DNA of 64,000 nt, from the NCBI GenBank assembly GCA_001247695.2, contig LGRX02034452.1, positions 1 to 64,000 on the forward strand. The letters run 5' to 3'. The first letter of the stretch is position 1. Each line of letters begins with the position of its first letter. This document shows positions 21,101 to 33,397 of the stretch, in pieces. A program made the translations under genes and the position numbers. The notes beneath the pieces were generated by a model. The model saw only the letters and a program-made list of their open reading frames with translations, searched no databases and had not been told where the DNA came from. Source of the stretch: Cymbomonas tetramitiformis (taxonomy: Eukaryota > Chlorophyta > Pyramimonadophyceae > Pyramimonadales > Pyramimonadaceae).

Positions 21101-24045
21101 CGCCGACAATGTTCCACTGCTGCAGCAGCCGCCTCCCGCTCTTCCTGCCGAACAAGACAAATAAGCGCCTCCATCTCTGCCTGCTCCCCTGCCACAGCCT
21201 CCTCCCGAGCATGCTGTGTGGCCTTCTCCAACCGTGTCGCAGCCGCCTCCCGCTCCTCCTGCCGGGCATCCTCCACCGCTCCTGCAGCTGCCTCACGCTC
21301 CTCCTGCCGGGCACATTCCACTGCCACTGCAGCTGCCTCTTTCTCCTCCTGCCGTGTACAGTCCACTGCTGCACCAGCCGCCTCGCGCTCTTCCTGCCGG
21401 ATGAACGCAGCCGTCGCAGCGGCAGCCTCCCGCTCCTCCTGCCGGGCACGCTCCACCGCCGCAGCAGCCGCCGCCCGCTCCTCTCGCCGCACAAGATGAA
21501 CAAGCGCCTCCATCTCTGCCTGCTCCCCTGCCACAGCCTCCTCCCGAGCATGCTGCGTGGCCTCCTCCAGCCGTGTCGCAGCCGCCTCGCGCTCCTCCTG
21601 CCGGGCATCCTCCACCGCTGCTGAGGCCGCCACCCGCTCCTCCTGCCGGGCATGCTCCACCGCTGCTGAGGCCGCTTCCCGCTCCTCCTGCCGGGTATCC
21701 TCCACCGTCGCTGCAGCTGCCTCTCGCTCCTCCTGCCGGATACGCTCAACCGCTGCTGAGGCCGCCTCACGCTCCTCCTGCCGGGCATGCTCCACTGCTG
21801 CAGCAGCCTCCTCCCTCTCTTCCTGCCAGACACGCTCCACTGCTGCAGCACCCGCCTCCCTCTCCTGCTGCCGGGCACGCTCCACCGCCGCTGCAGCCGC
21901 GTCCCGCTCCTCCTGCCGGGCACGCTCAACCGCTGCTGCGGCCGCCGCCCGCTCCTCTCGCCGCACAAAACGAACAAGCGCCTCCATCTCTGCCTGCTCC
22001 CCTGCCACAGCCTCCTCCCGAGCATGCTGCGTGGCCTCCTCCAGCCGTGTCGCAGCCGCCTCCCGCTCCTCCTGCCGGGCATGCTCCACTGCTGCAGAGG
22101 CCGCCTCCTGTTCCTCCTGCCGTGTACAGTCCGCCGCTGCAGCTGCCACATCCCGCTCCTCCTGCCGGGCACTGTCAGCCGCCGCAGCAGCCGCCAGCTG
22201 TTCCTCCTGCCGGGCATCCTCCACTGCCGCAGCAGCTGCCTCACGCTCCTCCTGCCGGGCACATTCCACCGCTGCAGCAGCCGCCTCCCGCTCCTCTCGC
22301 TGCACAAGGTGAACAAGCGCCTCCATCTCTGCCTGCTCCCCTGCCACAGCCTCCTCCCGAGCATGCTGTGTGGCCTCCTCCAGCCGTGTCGCAGCCGCCT
22401 CCCGCTCCTCCTGCCGGGCACGCTCAACCGCTGCTGAGGCCGCCGCCCGCTCCTCTCGCCGCACAAGATGAACAAGCGCCTCCATCTCTGCCTGCTCCCC
22501 TGCCACAGCCTCCTCCCGAGCATGCTGTGTGGCCTCCTCCAGCCGTGTCGCAGCCACCTCCCGCTCCTCCTGCCGGGCATGCTCCACCGCTGCTGAGGCC
22601 GCCTCCTGCTCCTCCTGCCGGGCATGATCCACCGCCGCAGCAGCCGCTTCCCGCTCCTCTCGCCGCACAAGGTGAACAAGCGCCTCCATCTCTGCATGCT
22701 CCCCTGCCACAGCCTCCTCCCGAGCATCTTCGGCGCGTTCCTTCCGCTGCTTCGCAGCCGCCTCGCGCTCCTCCCGCCTGCAAAGTTGCACCGCCGCAGC
22801 AGCCGCCTCCCTCTCCTCCTGCCGGGCACGCTCCACCGCCGCAGCAGCCGCCTCTCGCTCCTCTCGCCGCACAAAACGAACAAGCGCCTCCATCTCTGCC
22901 TGCTCCCCTGCCACAGCCTCCTCCCGAGCATGCTGTGTGGCCTCCTCCATACTACGCCCCACTGCCGCAGCAGCTGCCTCACGCTCCTCCTGCCGGGCAC
23001 GATCCACCGCTGCAGCAATATTGTTCCGCTCCTCGTGCCGGGCACGATCCACCGCTACAGCAGCCGCATCCCGCTCCTCCTGCCGGGCACGCTCGACCTT
23101 TTCATCGGCATCCTTCCGCTCCTCCTGCCTTGCAAGATCTAGCTGTGCCTCGAGATCGGTGCTTGCATCTCCTCCGAGTGAATCTTGTTGTCTCCGGGCC
23201 GCCACAGCTGCCTCCTGCTTCTCCTCCCTCGTGTGCACCAGCAGCTCCTCCAACTCCGCACGCGCCTCATCGCGGCCCTCCTCCCGGGCCTGCTCCACGA
23301 GCTCCGCCATCTCGTCCAGCTCCGCACGGACCTCCTCTCGCGCCTGCTCTACCATCGCCTGCATCGCGCTCCGTCCAGCCCTATGCCCCTCTTCCCGCGC
23401 CAGCATACCCACCTCCTTCACCCGCTTTCTCCCTTCCTCCCGTATCTCTTCGACCATGGACTGTGCCTCCACCCTTGCCTCTTCTCTTGCCTCAGCCCTC
23501 GCCTGCTCCACTCGAGTTTCCGCTTCCGTCAGCCACTCATCTCTAGCTTGCCTCAGCCTAGGCTCCAGCTCCTCAAGTGCTTCTTCCCTCGCCCGCAGCA
23601 CCAACACGTGCATCTCGTGCCCCAGCTGTGTCTGCACCTCCATCTGCCCAGCCCTGTGTGCCGCTGCCAGCTGCTCCGCCCAGCACGTGCCCTCCATCTC
23701 CAGGACACCCAGCGACGGCGGAGTGCCGGTGGGATACGGGTCCGTTCTTGTACTCCGCGCCGCCTCGTCTGTGGCGTCACACGCCGGCGCGCCTCGAGGA
23801 GGGCTGCGCACATCCGCCAGCCGCACCTCCGCAGCAAAAGCACGCCACTCCGCCGCAGCAAGATCTGCCTGCAGCTTGTTAAGCTCCACATCGTCACTGT
23901 CGGGCCTCTGCGGCAGCTCTCCCTGCGGCGCGGCCACCGGCACCCCGAAGGGATCAGATCCCTGAGGGAAGAGACCTGTGAACTGGGGCTTGCGTTGTAT
24001 CATCTTCACCGCCAAAAACTCTCGTCGGGAACTCTTCGAAAGCAC
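18150..24045 (-). CDS. Large repetitive coiled-coil protein, two or more exons
   Basis: Exon 1 (24045-20383) opens with about 90 non-repetitive residues, then some 1130 residues of Glu/Arg/Ala/Gln-rich coiled coil. A 15-residue unit like ERARQEEREAAAAAV recurs dozens of times, with a longer block (EATQHAREEAVAGEQAEMEA) every few units. The exon ends at CAG|GTGACC (20383/20382). Exon 2 starts after TTACAG at 19939, in phase 0, and continues the coiled coil (DELRDALDELETAREQ), then a very acidic stretch. Inside a GAG-triplet tract near 19565-19620 the frame changes. Beyond it the frame giving EEDEYLIWASG runs 380 residues to 18381. A further exon-like segment (EQYERVVKKIQAEENSS) lies at 18150-18356. 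The family is unknown; a filamentous or scaffold protein is a guess. The alternative long frames over the repeat lack this non-repetitive start and splice continuity. Confidence 0.55.
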
Positions 24046-24438
24046 TGAGCAATAGCAGACACGCGTCGTGCAAGACGCTTTCGCGTTCAGGAAAATAGGG
24101 AGCGCCTCGGAAAGCAGGTTTGCCGAGGTAAGGGTGATAACAGTGGCGGAAAGGTCACAGTTTTATGCTGTCTCTTGGGCGTCAATAATAAATTGTGCCT
24201 ACTGCATCCAGGGCCGTAAGAGTTGCGACACTAAAGTGGCATATGCAGAAGTTGCTATACCCAGCTAAGCGGGGAGCACAACGCACGTGCAGGATTCTGA
24301 CCGCAAGATCTTCTCTCAGAGGCTCCTGACCTTCCCTGATGAGCGAAACGGCGCAAACCTATGGGAGACGGACCATGGTACACAGGAAGATTTCTTCAAA
24401 TGACATTTGAAAACTTAGGGTGTCCAGGGGAAGAACGA
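24046..24438. other. Upstream region of the coiled-coil gene, nothing recognised
   Basis: This should contain the promoter and 5' end of the minus-strand coiled-coil gene. I see no conserved motif or additional coding exon. Confidence 0.4.
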
Positions 24439-24732
24439 TTATACCAGCACTTCATCGGGTGGGAGTTGACGTGGACTCTGGTTCTCAGGCACTATATCTG
24501 GCGATGAGGAGCTTGAAGCGGATGAACTGGTGCCGGAAGGGGGAGTTATGTCCACACGATTGGAAAAAGTTATCTCACGGATCGGAGTTTGGAACTTAAC
24601 AAAATCGCATCGCATATCTGTATGGCGGCTCTCTGTCATGTTTAGTCGTGTTTTGGTAAGCAAAGAACTTCGTGCAAAGCGTCCACCTTGCGCACAGAAC
24701 TGCCGACGGAGCTCAACCACGTCCTGCATCAA
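24439..24732 (-). CDS. Small hypothetical protein or terminal exon
   Basis: An ORF of up to 97 residues with a coding-like profile: an N-terminal charged part (DVVELRRQFCAQGGRF), then a Ser-rich linker and a Pro-rich end finishing PPDEVLV. It could start at the ATG at 24732 or be a last exon after the acceptor TGATGCAG at 24729-24730; a candidate 5' exon with donor CCG|GTGAGA lies near 24910. No family recognised. Confidence 0.3.
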   Translation of the reverse strand: MMQDVVELRRQFCAQGGRFARSSLLTKTRLNMTESRHTDMRCDFVKFQTPIREITFSNRVDITPPSGTSSSASSSSSPDIVPENQSPRQLPPDEVLV

Positions 24733-24739
24733 AAAAAAT

Positions 24740-26255
24740 CAGCTGTCAGAGCCGAGGCCTCAAGCTTATCCTGGCGCGTGTGTGTGAAACAACCACACGG
24801 GACATATTGCGTACTGTAAAACTCAAAGATAGAGATGACCAGGGTTGAAGCCCCAACGTTCGTGAAGGAGCTGCGTGCTCGCTACTTATCACCGAGAGAT
24901 TCTCACCGGTACAGCGCGAAATCGACACAAATATTTCACTTTTTTTTTCTATTATGCTCGGCTCGAGTGTACTCGGGTCGCTATTTCGATCGGTACTGGC
25001 AGGTAGTTCTGGCAGGTAGTTCAGGTATCCCAACAAGCGTTATTTTGCAAAGGATTCGGAGCACAATGACGCGCAGGTACATAAGCAAATCATTTTAGAA
25101 AGATTTTATTTTCAGTCTGTATGAAATACACGTGATTCTTTGAAGCAAGTACAGCTTTGGGCTTGGACTAATGAAGAATACCAAGTCGAGTTTATTATTT
25201 TCACCCTGGGTAAGGGCTTCAATTTTGAGCCTTTAATGAAACCGCGTCACATTGTTTCCTTGCTATGCTATTGGTATTGAGCATCGCAGCTTCGAGAGAC
25301 AACGTAACCAGCTGAACGATCGAGCTTTCAGCCACCTCCATATACTCCGTAAACCAAGTCCTCATCAACTTGGTTCAAAGGAAAAGAAAACATTCTCGCA
25401 AGTTGGCGAGGGTTTTTTCGTGCGTTGTCACTACTCTCGACTTTGGCTGTATTTCACATGTTCGAGAAGTAAGTAGTAAGAGGAAAGGTGCCCTCGTAAG
25501 TCCCACCGCACGTTTTGGTTTGGGGATTCGGGACGTCGTTGTTGAGATCAGGTGCAAAAAATAAATAAAATGGCTGTCGGTGCCGGGCATGAAGGGCATT
25601 TCAAATTTGAATCAACATGTGAATTTTTAAAAGAAATTGCAACGGAAACATCACACGTGTCGCGAGCATGATGGATGATAATATGAAAACATAGACTTAG
25701 AGCTCTACTGTATGATGCTACGTAAATGCTGAAAGGAAAGGCAAAGCCAAAGGGCATAAAATTAAATCGTTCTGAAATTCTAAATTGCATTTTTATTTGG
25801 GGGACGAGGTGCAGCTGCAGGTGGTTCCCCACGCGCCTGGCGTGGGCTTGCCCCCCTCGCCTGTGTCACCGTAGGTGGTGTGCTGGAAGTTTATACACCG
25901 TGACACCTAAATCTGTCACATGTCACTTTCTCTGCAGTCTTTTGCGGAGACGGACACGCGAGCGAACTTGATGAAGACCCTAATTTACGCTAATTCAAGG
26001 AAGGGCCTTCGCTGGAAACGGAAAGGAATGAATATGAGAATACCAACATCGTTTGTGCCTTCAAGAAAATAGGGCCCAGTATAAGCGCCTATATATCAGG
26101 AGACCGTGGATTGTCGAACACCGTATACTCTTTGAATTCGGCACTTGAAATCCTAAATTGTGCCAGTCCCAAACCCTTGACTGTTGATGACCTCCAACCA
26201 CCCGAACTACTTTCGAAATCCGGTGAATATAGCACAATAATTTCCATACAAAAAC
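24740..26255. other. Intergenic DNA with no convincing gene
   Basis: Short ORFs on both strands lack splice support or motifs. A GC-rich island at 25800-25880 stands out from AT-rich surroundings but shows no coding frame I trust. Confidence 0.4.
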
Positions 26256-29200
26256 ATGTTTTTTGATGTCCTGACCAAATTGCAGCGCAGTCTTGGTACA
26301 ATGCGAATACTCGGCGATGTGCTCCGAACGGTGACGCTGTTTCTATCCGTCCTTTCAGGTATTTGACTCCAGCAAGTGTCCAACCACAAAGCTGTTGGGG
26401 ATTTCTGGGAGGTGATATCGGTTTGTATCACCTGGTTGTTTTGAAGGGAGTGCAGGATCGTTCGCCGAGCTTGGGCAGGAGGACACCGGGTTTGGAGCGG
26501 CGACGGATGCCTCCTTATTCAAAGCAGCCGTCTTCGACACGGAAGATCAGGGCAGACATCACAACAACACCATCAAGGTTTGCCGATGGACTACGTCCCA
26601 CGCTCATGTACCTGACCTACGTGTGCAGCCAACTCACGTTCCCGTTTCTCAGGCTCCAACCCTACAGAGGACGCTACAGTCGCAAGTTCCGCGAGAATAC
26701 TTGGCTGTTGTGGCAATGATTTGCACTTGATATCAGAGCTATCACATTGGCCCTTACTAGAGGCATATCTCGTTATCTAACATGCCCACACGTGCCTGCA
26801 ACAGGTGATGTCTTACAATATTCAAAACTTTGATAGCGGAGCTCCGTGGGCCTCTCGCAAGCACCTCGTAGCACAGGTGGTGCACATATCCACGATCCCA
26901 TGCTGCCCTATATAGACTTTAACAGGCGAAAAGAATGGCATCCGGATTCTACAAACTCTGACTTTGCTCTCGCACGATTATTACAACCCTCGGCGAGCCC
27001 CTATTTGCTCGCGCGTTACCTGTGATCCCTTCCCAGGAACATTAGGGTCGGTGTATCCAGAATAAGACTTCTCGAGGAAGACAGTTGACTGGCATTTCTC
27101 TTGGAGGTTTAATGAGCGCTGAAACTTAACCGAACCTTGGAGCGACACAACTGCAGCCTGACTGGACTGGTTGCGCAGGTTATTCGTGACGAAGAGCCGG
27201 CAGTTGTCGCGGTTCAGGAAGTACGTACACGGTGAGAAGGATCTGCCAAGGTCCTGACGAAACGAGGTCACTTGTTTCCAGGAGTAATACACGCTTCTGG
27301 TTTTCTTGCAACAGGGATGGCCGTTCCCAGGCATTGGAGCTCGCGGAACTGCTTTCTCCGAAATACGCGTTACTGCGCGACACCGCTATGGAGTACGAGG
27401 TGGGACTTCCGTAACTCCACTCGTGAAAATTCCCTCCAAGGCCACTAGCAGCCGAGTAGAATGCCAGTGTGTTGTCCAGGTGCAGAGGGCGAATGCAGCT
27501 GTGCCCGCTGAAGGGAAGTGCAAGTTTTCTCATTGGTATAAAAGTGGACTGCAGGACGGATCCACGGAAGGCTTAGCCTTGTACACCACCCTCCCCATAC
27601 GGCTGCATCACTCAACTAGCCTCGGGGTAAGCGTGATAACATAAGCTTTTCTGTCTCCTGTCTTCGAGGTTTCGTCGGTGGTCATGCAGTTGTATAAGCT
27701 GCGATCTAAAACCCTGTGTCAGCCAAATCAACAGCGGAGGTTGGGTTGTCTTGGCCTACTGCTGGGAAGGGTCAAAATTTGGAATCTTGCAGAAAAGCAG
27801 GAACACCTGATTCGGCGCGGCATTGTCTTTTAAGGGTGTCGCTCACTTCTGGCTGCTTTTCAACTGAAGCGTTAGTGTAAGGCCGAAGCATGCCCTTCGC
27901 GGCAGCACGCACTAAAGGCCGCAACCCCCTTGCTTCTTGGGTGAGCTCTGCAGTCGTCGTATCTCGACTTGAACGAACGAGTTTGCCAGCACGCGGCGCT
28001 TGCTCTTCCAACAGGTGCCTCGCGCTTTCCCGCCTCTGCTCTCCTGCCATCCTCTCTTCTTGTGGACGTGTCTCGCGAAAGCGCCACTTAGTTCCTTGCA
28101 CAAGATATGTGGTCCGGTGACGGAGTTCATAGAACCTATTACTGCTTGCCCTCTTTCATATACGGCGGTGTGTTGCTGCTGCTTTGGAGGCAGCTGTGCC
28201 GTTTTCCGACCAGTGTTCAAAACAGCTTTTTATTCTTGCCCCCACTCTGATACAACTTGTGTTCAACCTGGCAGGCGGTGTTCTTGACGTTTTCCACACT
28301 CACCTCAGTTATGATCGTTCCACTCAGGTGCAGAGATCGAGCTCACGTGTGACCTCCCATTCAGTTTGCAACAGTGATATAGGGTATTCCTCTTCAGGCC
28401 TGAAAGGTTTCTCGCACCAGTTCACTCCGGTCAGGCCGTATCTGAAAATGTATTTTTTTGAGATACCAGCAGCTCGGGCAACAGTACAACGCAAAGAGGC
28501 AAAAGCATCTCAGTGTATTGCTACAGGCAATCAAGTAAAGGGTGCTGTGGCTGGGGGCGTGAGTATTGAAAACTTGAATAGCATAGGTGGCCAGCTTAGA
28601 GCGACTTATGGACTGCCTTTCTCTGCATCGAGAAGGTTCTGTTCAACTACTATTGGGGGGTGCGCACAGCCCGGTTCCCAATATGATAGCACTGTGATGG
28701 GTGACCTCGTTGAACAAGTAACAAGCGTGCAGCTTGCAGGTTTTGCTATGGTGCAAACTTGGGACGCTTGTGCACACAGAATATTGAAGAAGTGTACAGA
28801 AGTAGATTAACTATGGTGCTGATCTTTTCAAGATGTATCTTTGAAAGTTTGGCACAAGCAGATATGCTTTTCCCCCCCCTGCGGGATAGTGAGTGGATTG
28901 TCACTGCTTGCAGATTTTAATACACTCTCAGATTTACTCCCTCCCCTAGGGGATAACTGAGTGGTTTGTTATCGCTTGCAGATTTGAATACACACTCAGA
29001 TTACCGCTTGGTGGCAGAGGTGTTGACCGGACTTCACGGAGAAATTCCTGGCGGGCCGTTTACAGACCTGTGGGAGGCAGTGCATTCCTCGAACACTTCC
29101 AAAGACCCTGACTTCGGTCTAACATTCAGGTGAGTGTTTCTGTCGACATTTGACTGACCTTATATTAAGTCAACAAGCGCATAAGGATGACAGCAGCTTT

Positions 29201-29523
29201 CTGCCTGGTCAGTGCTGGAAGGTTCCTTTCAAGGTTAAGTCAGGTCAATATCAAGATTCGGTTTGGTCATCAATATGTTTATTGCACTGTCACTTCTCCC
29301 TGCGGTATCCGGTTGTCTTCTGATATGTTTCCTCGTGGCGATTGGGTTATTGCTTAACAGTACCAGCAAACTGATCACGAGATGTGACTATATCATGGCA
29401 AGAGGTTCTTTCACTCCTATTCTTGCCAAAACCCTCGGAGATGTGTCTCTCACAGATGATGGAGGTTCCATCATTGCTGCCTCAGATCATCTGGCACTTC
29501 TAGTTGAAATTGCTCTGTCATAG
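26256..29523 (+). CDS. Endonuclease/exonuclease/phosphatase (EEP) superfamily enzyme, 12 exons
   Basis: Exons: 26256-26330, 26359-26411, 26451-26577, 26805-26876, 27179-27231, 27315-27399, 27480-27626, 27954-28014, 28275-28327, 28587-28659, 28982-29129, 29361-29523. Reading phase is consistent at every join, giving about 385 residues. The EEP (DNase I-like) motifs come in order: VMSYNIQNF (metal-binding Asn), VVAVQEV (catalytic Glu), EGLALYTTLPI, VFHTHLSYD, LLLGDLN (the GDxN motif, split by an intron), CDYIM and SDHLALLVEI (catalytic Asp-His). Family members are Mg2+-dependent phosphodiesterases, including neutral sphingomyelinases, inositol phosphatases and nucleases; the substrate here is not determined. 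All key residues are present, so the gene looks intact. The weakest border is the acceptor of exon 3 (GGGAG), and the true start may lie further upstream. Confidence 0.8.
28861..28985 (+). repeat. Tandem 68-bp duplication of a splice acceptor region
   Basis: The polypyrimidine/acceptor segment of exon 11 is present twice: GCTTGCAGATTTTAATACAC at 28906 and GCTTGCAGATTTGAATACAC at 28974. The downstream copy keeps the exon open; using the upstream one would read DFNTLSDL and soon reach a stop. Confidence 0.7.
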
Positions 29524-29981
29524 GGTCCCACCTTATTGGAAGATCCCGAATGAGCAGGTACTATGCCAGTTGCAGATTACGGCTGGACTTGCACCTCGTA
29601 TTTGCTTAGCGAGATGCATTGCTATGCATTCTACTCCCCGCATTCTTGAAGGACTTTGTCTGTGTAGTCATGGATCATAGCTGTAAATGCACAAAAAATT
29701 TTAATGATGAATCCCTCAGGCGGAAAGGCGAATCCCTTGAAAAGGTACTAATTGAGGTACTAATTGCTGAAAGGTGTCTATATTCTTCTTTTTTGCAAGT
29801 ATGCTTCTGTGATGCTCTCCTTCCATAGATCAGACTATGAAAATCCACAAAGAGGCCCACAATGTATCATTTCTTTACATTTCTGGCCAGAAAAAGTGAT
29901 AAAGTTGAGAACTGGTTTAAGAGCTTAACGAGAGGGAAATATGAAAATCGGAGGTCGGATACACTACCAGAAGACAGTGAG

Positions 29982-31824
29982 CCTTAACCTGGGAGAATGA
30001 CCATTTTGTAGAGTTTGTGCAAGATACAGCTGATTCAGCTAAGTTTGCCACTCGGCCACAGGATGGGTGGTTTGTAGGTTATCTACCAGAGGCTGCCTAC
30101 TAGTCACAGTATGGTACAGCGGTTACATTTGTCTACTATACACCATGACACCACCGCAGAGCCCGTTATCCTGAGGGGCACCCGTCACCGAATCTAGCAA
30201 TTGACATTTGATACAACCAGTTATGATCTATGCGTTTTCTGCCTGGCAGTATAACGAGATTGAGAACAGTGCAGAAGTAATTGGATGACGGCAGAGTGCT
30301 TCCTTAGGTAAGATGGCTGGACAGTTTCTTGCGGATTGCTTGCCTCCATAGCGGGAGTTGAGCTAGCGTATCCTAAAAAATCGGTATCGATCGATATACA
30401 GAGATGAGACATGAGAGCAAGTTTATATCATTAAAAAATATCAATATCGATCGATATGGACGTCCCGAATTTTGAAATCATTGATATGATCTTCCTCCAC
30501 AACGCATGTTCCTAGTTCTATGTTGGTTCAGAAAATGGAGAAAGGGAGCTTCACTTGCACGCCGAGGTGCGGCAGGGAAACTGCGTGCCAAGCAGCTTCG
30601 CACGGGTCTCCAATGTACGCACGGATACACAGGTTTGAACCATGGGTCAAATTAAAATATATCCGTGCAGCCCTTAAAAGGAGCTGGAATAATGTACACA
30701 CCAAGTTGGGCATGATCAGATACTGTCGCAAGAATCACAGGTCGCCCAACTTCGCAGATTGGAAGAAGAACGTGATGCGCAAGATGGAACAGTAGAAAGG
30801 TGACCACCTCTACCTTGTTCTTGACAAAGGAGACCTGAAGGTGCGTTGTGGATTTACCGAGCATGACATCATGGCCAAGGCCGACCTGTTTTATTGCTTT
30901 ACGAATGAAACGTGGATTTCAGGCTTTCGTGACTTTTAACTAGACTCCGCAAACATGACTTTATCCTAGACGTGACACAGGTCACTTTATGTTTTTATCA
31001 ATGATTAAGTTTTGACATAAAAAGCTTGAGACTCCTCCAAGTATGACCGATTCCACCACTCACATGGAATATATGGTCAGATGTGTCATGGCCATTTTGT
31101 AGATTAGGTGAAATGACGAAAAACTTGTGGACTTTCGTATATGGTACGATGAATTATGGCCAAGCATTGTGTCTCGTAATGGCGTGGGATTCGTATTTTT
31201 GTGATGTGTGAATCCATTCAAAAATCGCATAAATTGGCTGTTTATTCAATTTTCGACCTGAAACCCACGATCACGAATACGATCCGAGGACTATTTCATG
31301 AGGGGACAAGTGAAATCGATTGATCGCGATACCGCACATCGTTCGTACGTTACGTGTTACTGCAATTAAACATCAACATCAATATTACTGCACATATAGC
31401 AAACTAGTGTACTTCCCTTGGAATATTATCAAGTTGTTAAGTTATCTAGCAGAATTCAAGAATTCGCCATAACCTGTCTAAACTGTACACTAAAATTCGA
31501 GACTTCGTGCGTTTTGTGCTCTTTCATACAAGTATGTTCACAAATATCGTCATTTGCAGTGGAAGGTTTTTAAACCTGCCGGAATGTGCAGGACAGCAGT
31601 GGAGACAACGATCCTGACAGTGAAAGAACTAACTGAAGGTTACCTAGGTTGAAAGCCATGCTCTGATCCACCCAGGCAGTGTAGATAAAACAGGACATGG
31701 TAAGTAATGGCCAAAAGCTTATGTTCTCAGAATAGACAGTTCTACTTATCTCACAACCGGGAGTATTATAGTAATAGCTGGAGAAATCAGTGTGGCACCT
31801 CGTTGTTGCACAGCTACCTCCTGA
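29982..31824 (+). CDS. Unknown multi-exon gene
   Basis: Putative exons: about 29982-30073 (ENDHFVEFVQDTADSAKF, donor TTT|GTAGGT), 30250-30276, 30516-30632 (GSENGERELHLHAEVRQG), 30741-30799 (VAQLRRLEEERDAQDG), 31592-31638, a 15-bp micro-exon 31685-31699 before a perfect GTAAGT, and a last exon 31736-31824 ending TGA. Phases match at all joins (0, 0, 0, 2, 1, 1). The protein has a short charged helix in the middle and a Cys pair near the end. I recognise no family. An in-frame alternative (MEKGSF... to 30795, then a TAG and KGDHLYLVLDKGD) overlaps exons c and d and is less consistent. The start is not identified. Confidence 0.4.
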
Positions 31825-32385
31825 AACTACACTATATGATGGGCCCTTCTCTGTCGCGAGCTAAACCCGAAACGGATGCACACCCGTATGTAAAGATAGC
31901 AGACGTGATACAAAGGTAGCATAGCTGGACAACAAGCAAGTACAATTTTAACGTTGTAACAAACAAACGAAAGAGCCGGTTTAAAATTAGAGACAATAGC
32001 TTAGTCATTTACTTGGTCGACACGACATCACGTATCGAAAAACACGTTTTTTTCCTTTCCAGATGAAAAACCACCACCAACGGTCAACAACAAAGAACTC
32101 CCGCAGTCAGTGAACATCGTGACATCTGTATTTACAAAAGATATTAACTAGGGGGCACATTTACGAGTCTTCGACGAAAGTGAGATCTGTTTGATCCTTG
32201 GTCGACAAGCGACCTTTGAAACCAGGACATAGTCCTGATTGAGCTAGTCTGCAGCTATCACTTTGCTGAAGGGCAAAGGAGCTATTATACTACAAAGCAA
32301 CGATCTCTTAAGCCGACGTGGATGTTGCTTAGTTTCGCACGCCGGCTGCGAGAAAAAAGCAGTCGGGAAAGTTAACGGAAAACTT
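31825..32385. other. Intergenic region between convergent genes
   Basis: Contains the 3' ends of the unknown plus-strand gene and of LC8. No further feature recognised. Confidence 0.4.
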
Positions 32386-33397
32386 TTAACCAGACTTGAA
32401 AAGCAGCACCGCCACCTGAATACACAACAAGACTCTCCGTAAAGCGCAAAAAAAAAAAAAAACATACGAAAAACAACAAACGAGTTCCAGGTCCAAAAGA
32501 AAGAAAGGATGTCTAGAAATAAAAAAGTCAACGGACACCCTTGGCACTAGTGTATCATATAGAAGGTGCGCAGAATCCGCAGATCTAAAGGTTATTACCT
32601 GTCCAAGGTAGAAATAGATGAAGTGTTTTGTCTCGTGGGTCACATATGAGCCTGCACTCGAGAACAGGAAACTCGTAAGAACTCAGCCTGCATTTAATTT
32701 AACCTTGCAGCTCGTTTGCTTATTTCGTGCGCAAACACGTTCGAAACACCGGAATCCTAGATACATATCCATACGCTGATACACGCAGTACGAAGAGAAA
32801 TAAAAATAACGGTAGGCTTCAAGTAAGTCAAAGGAAGAAGAAGATAAGAACGCACCGAAGTTGCGGCCTACGATGCAGTGCCAGGTGGGGTTGTACTTTT
32901 TGTCGAACTCCTTCTTGATGAAGGCAGCAATATCCTTCTCAATGTTGTACTTCTCGAGCGCCTGTGGACGGAAGTGGTTCCCTCGAAATCAGAACACTAA
33001 ATTTACACGGTCAGAATTGTCAACCTACTTGAAACATGGAGACCTGGCTAAGTGAGGCTGTAAAAACACTAGACACGGTGGCGTCGTGTTGCATGCTGGC
33101 GGAAAGACAGAGGTCAACAAAGAGGAATACTCAACCGTAGCGATGGCACGTGACGCAAGAAGTCGTATAGTTGACTTTAATTTCTCTCGTGCAGTCACTC
33201 AAGACGTGACCCCGTCTAGTGTGTGGTTCCGTCCGGTCACTTCAGGTATGCTGGTAGACGCGGTCCCGACGTTTTAAGATGGGCACAACGAAATTCGGGG
33301 GAAGAACCACCCATACCTGGGTGGCACAGTCGATGGCATCCTGCTGCATGTCTTCAGACATATCAGCATTCTTAATCACTGCTTTGCGTTCAGACAT
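32386..33397 (-). CDS. DYNLL: Dynein light chain LC8-type, four exons
   Basis: Exons on the minus strand are 33317-33397, 32856-32961, 32599-32651 and 32386-32415, with GTATGG, GTGCGT and GTAATA donors and CAG acceptors. They give an 89-residue protein, the standard LC8 length, ending TAA. It starts [20 protein letters not shown] and contains [48 protein letters not shown] and ends VAVLLFKSG, near-identical to LC8 across eukaryotes. LC8 is a homodimeric hub that binds short linear motifs in dynein intermediate chain and many other partners, and is part of cytoplasmic and axonemal dynein. Nothing is missing, so this copy is probably functional. It is the surest host gene in the window. Confidence 0.95.

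Noticed and set aside
20628..23045. 805-residue Arg/Trp-rich minus-strand ORF in another frame
   Set aside because: Pure repeat translation; the frame with a unique N-terminus and a correct splice join to exon 2 is preferred.
21573..23546. 657-residue Pro/Ala-rich plus-strand ORF opposite the coiled-coil gene
   Set aside because: It exists because the coding minisatellite is GC rich and open in many frames; its unit is the reverse complement of the coiled-coil repeat and it has no plausible start or unique region.
30520..30939. ORF with an in-frame TAG (MRKMEQ, stop, KGDHLYL), taken as evidence of UAG reassignment
   Set aside because: The EEP gene ends with TAG in a position fixed by the family, and spliced exons in other frames explain this region better.
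33086..33277. 63-residue plus-strand ORF
   Set aside because: Lies within the first intron of LC8 and shows no motif.
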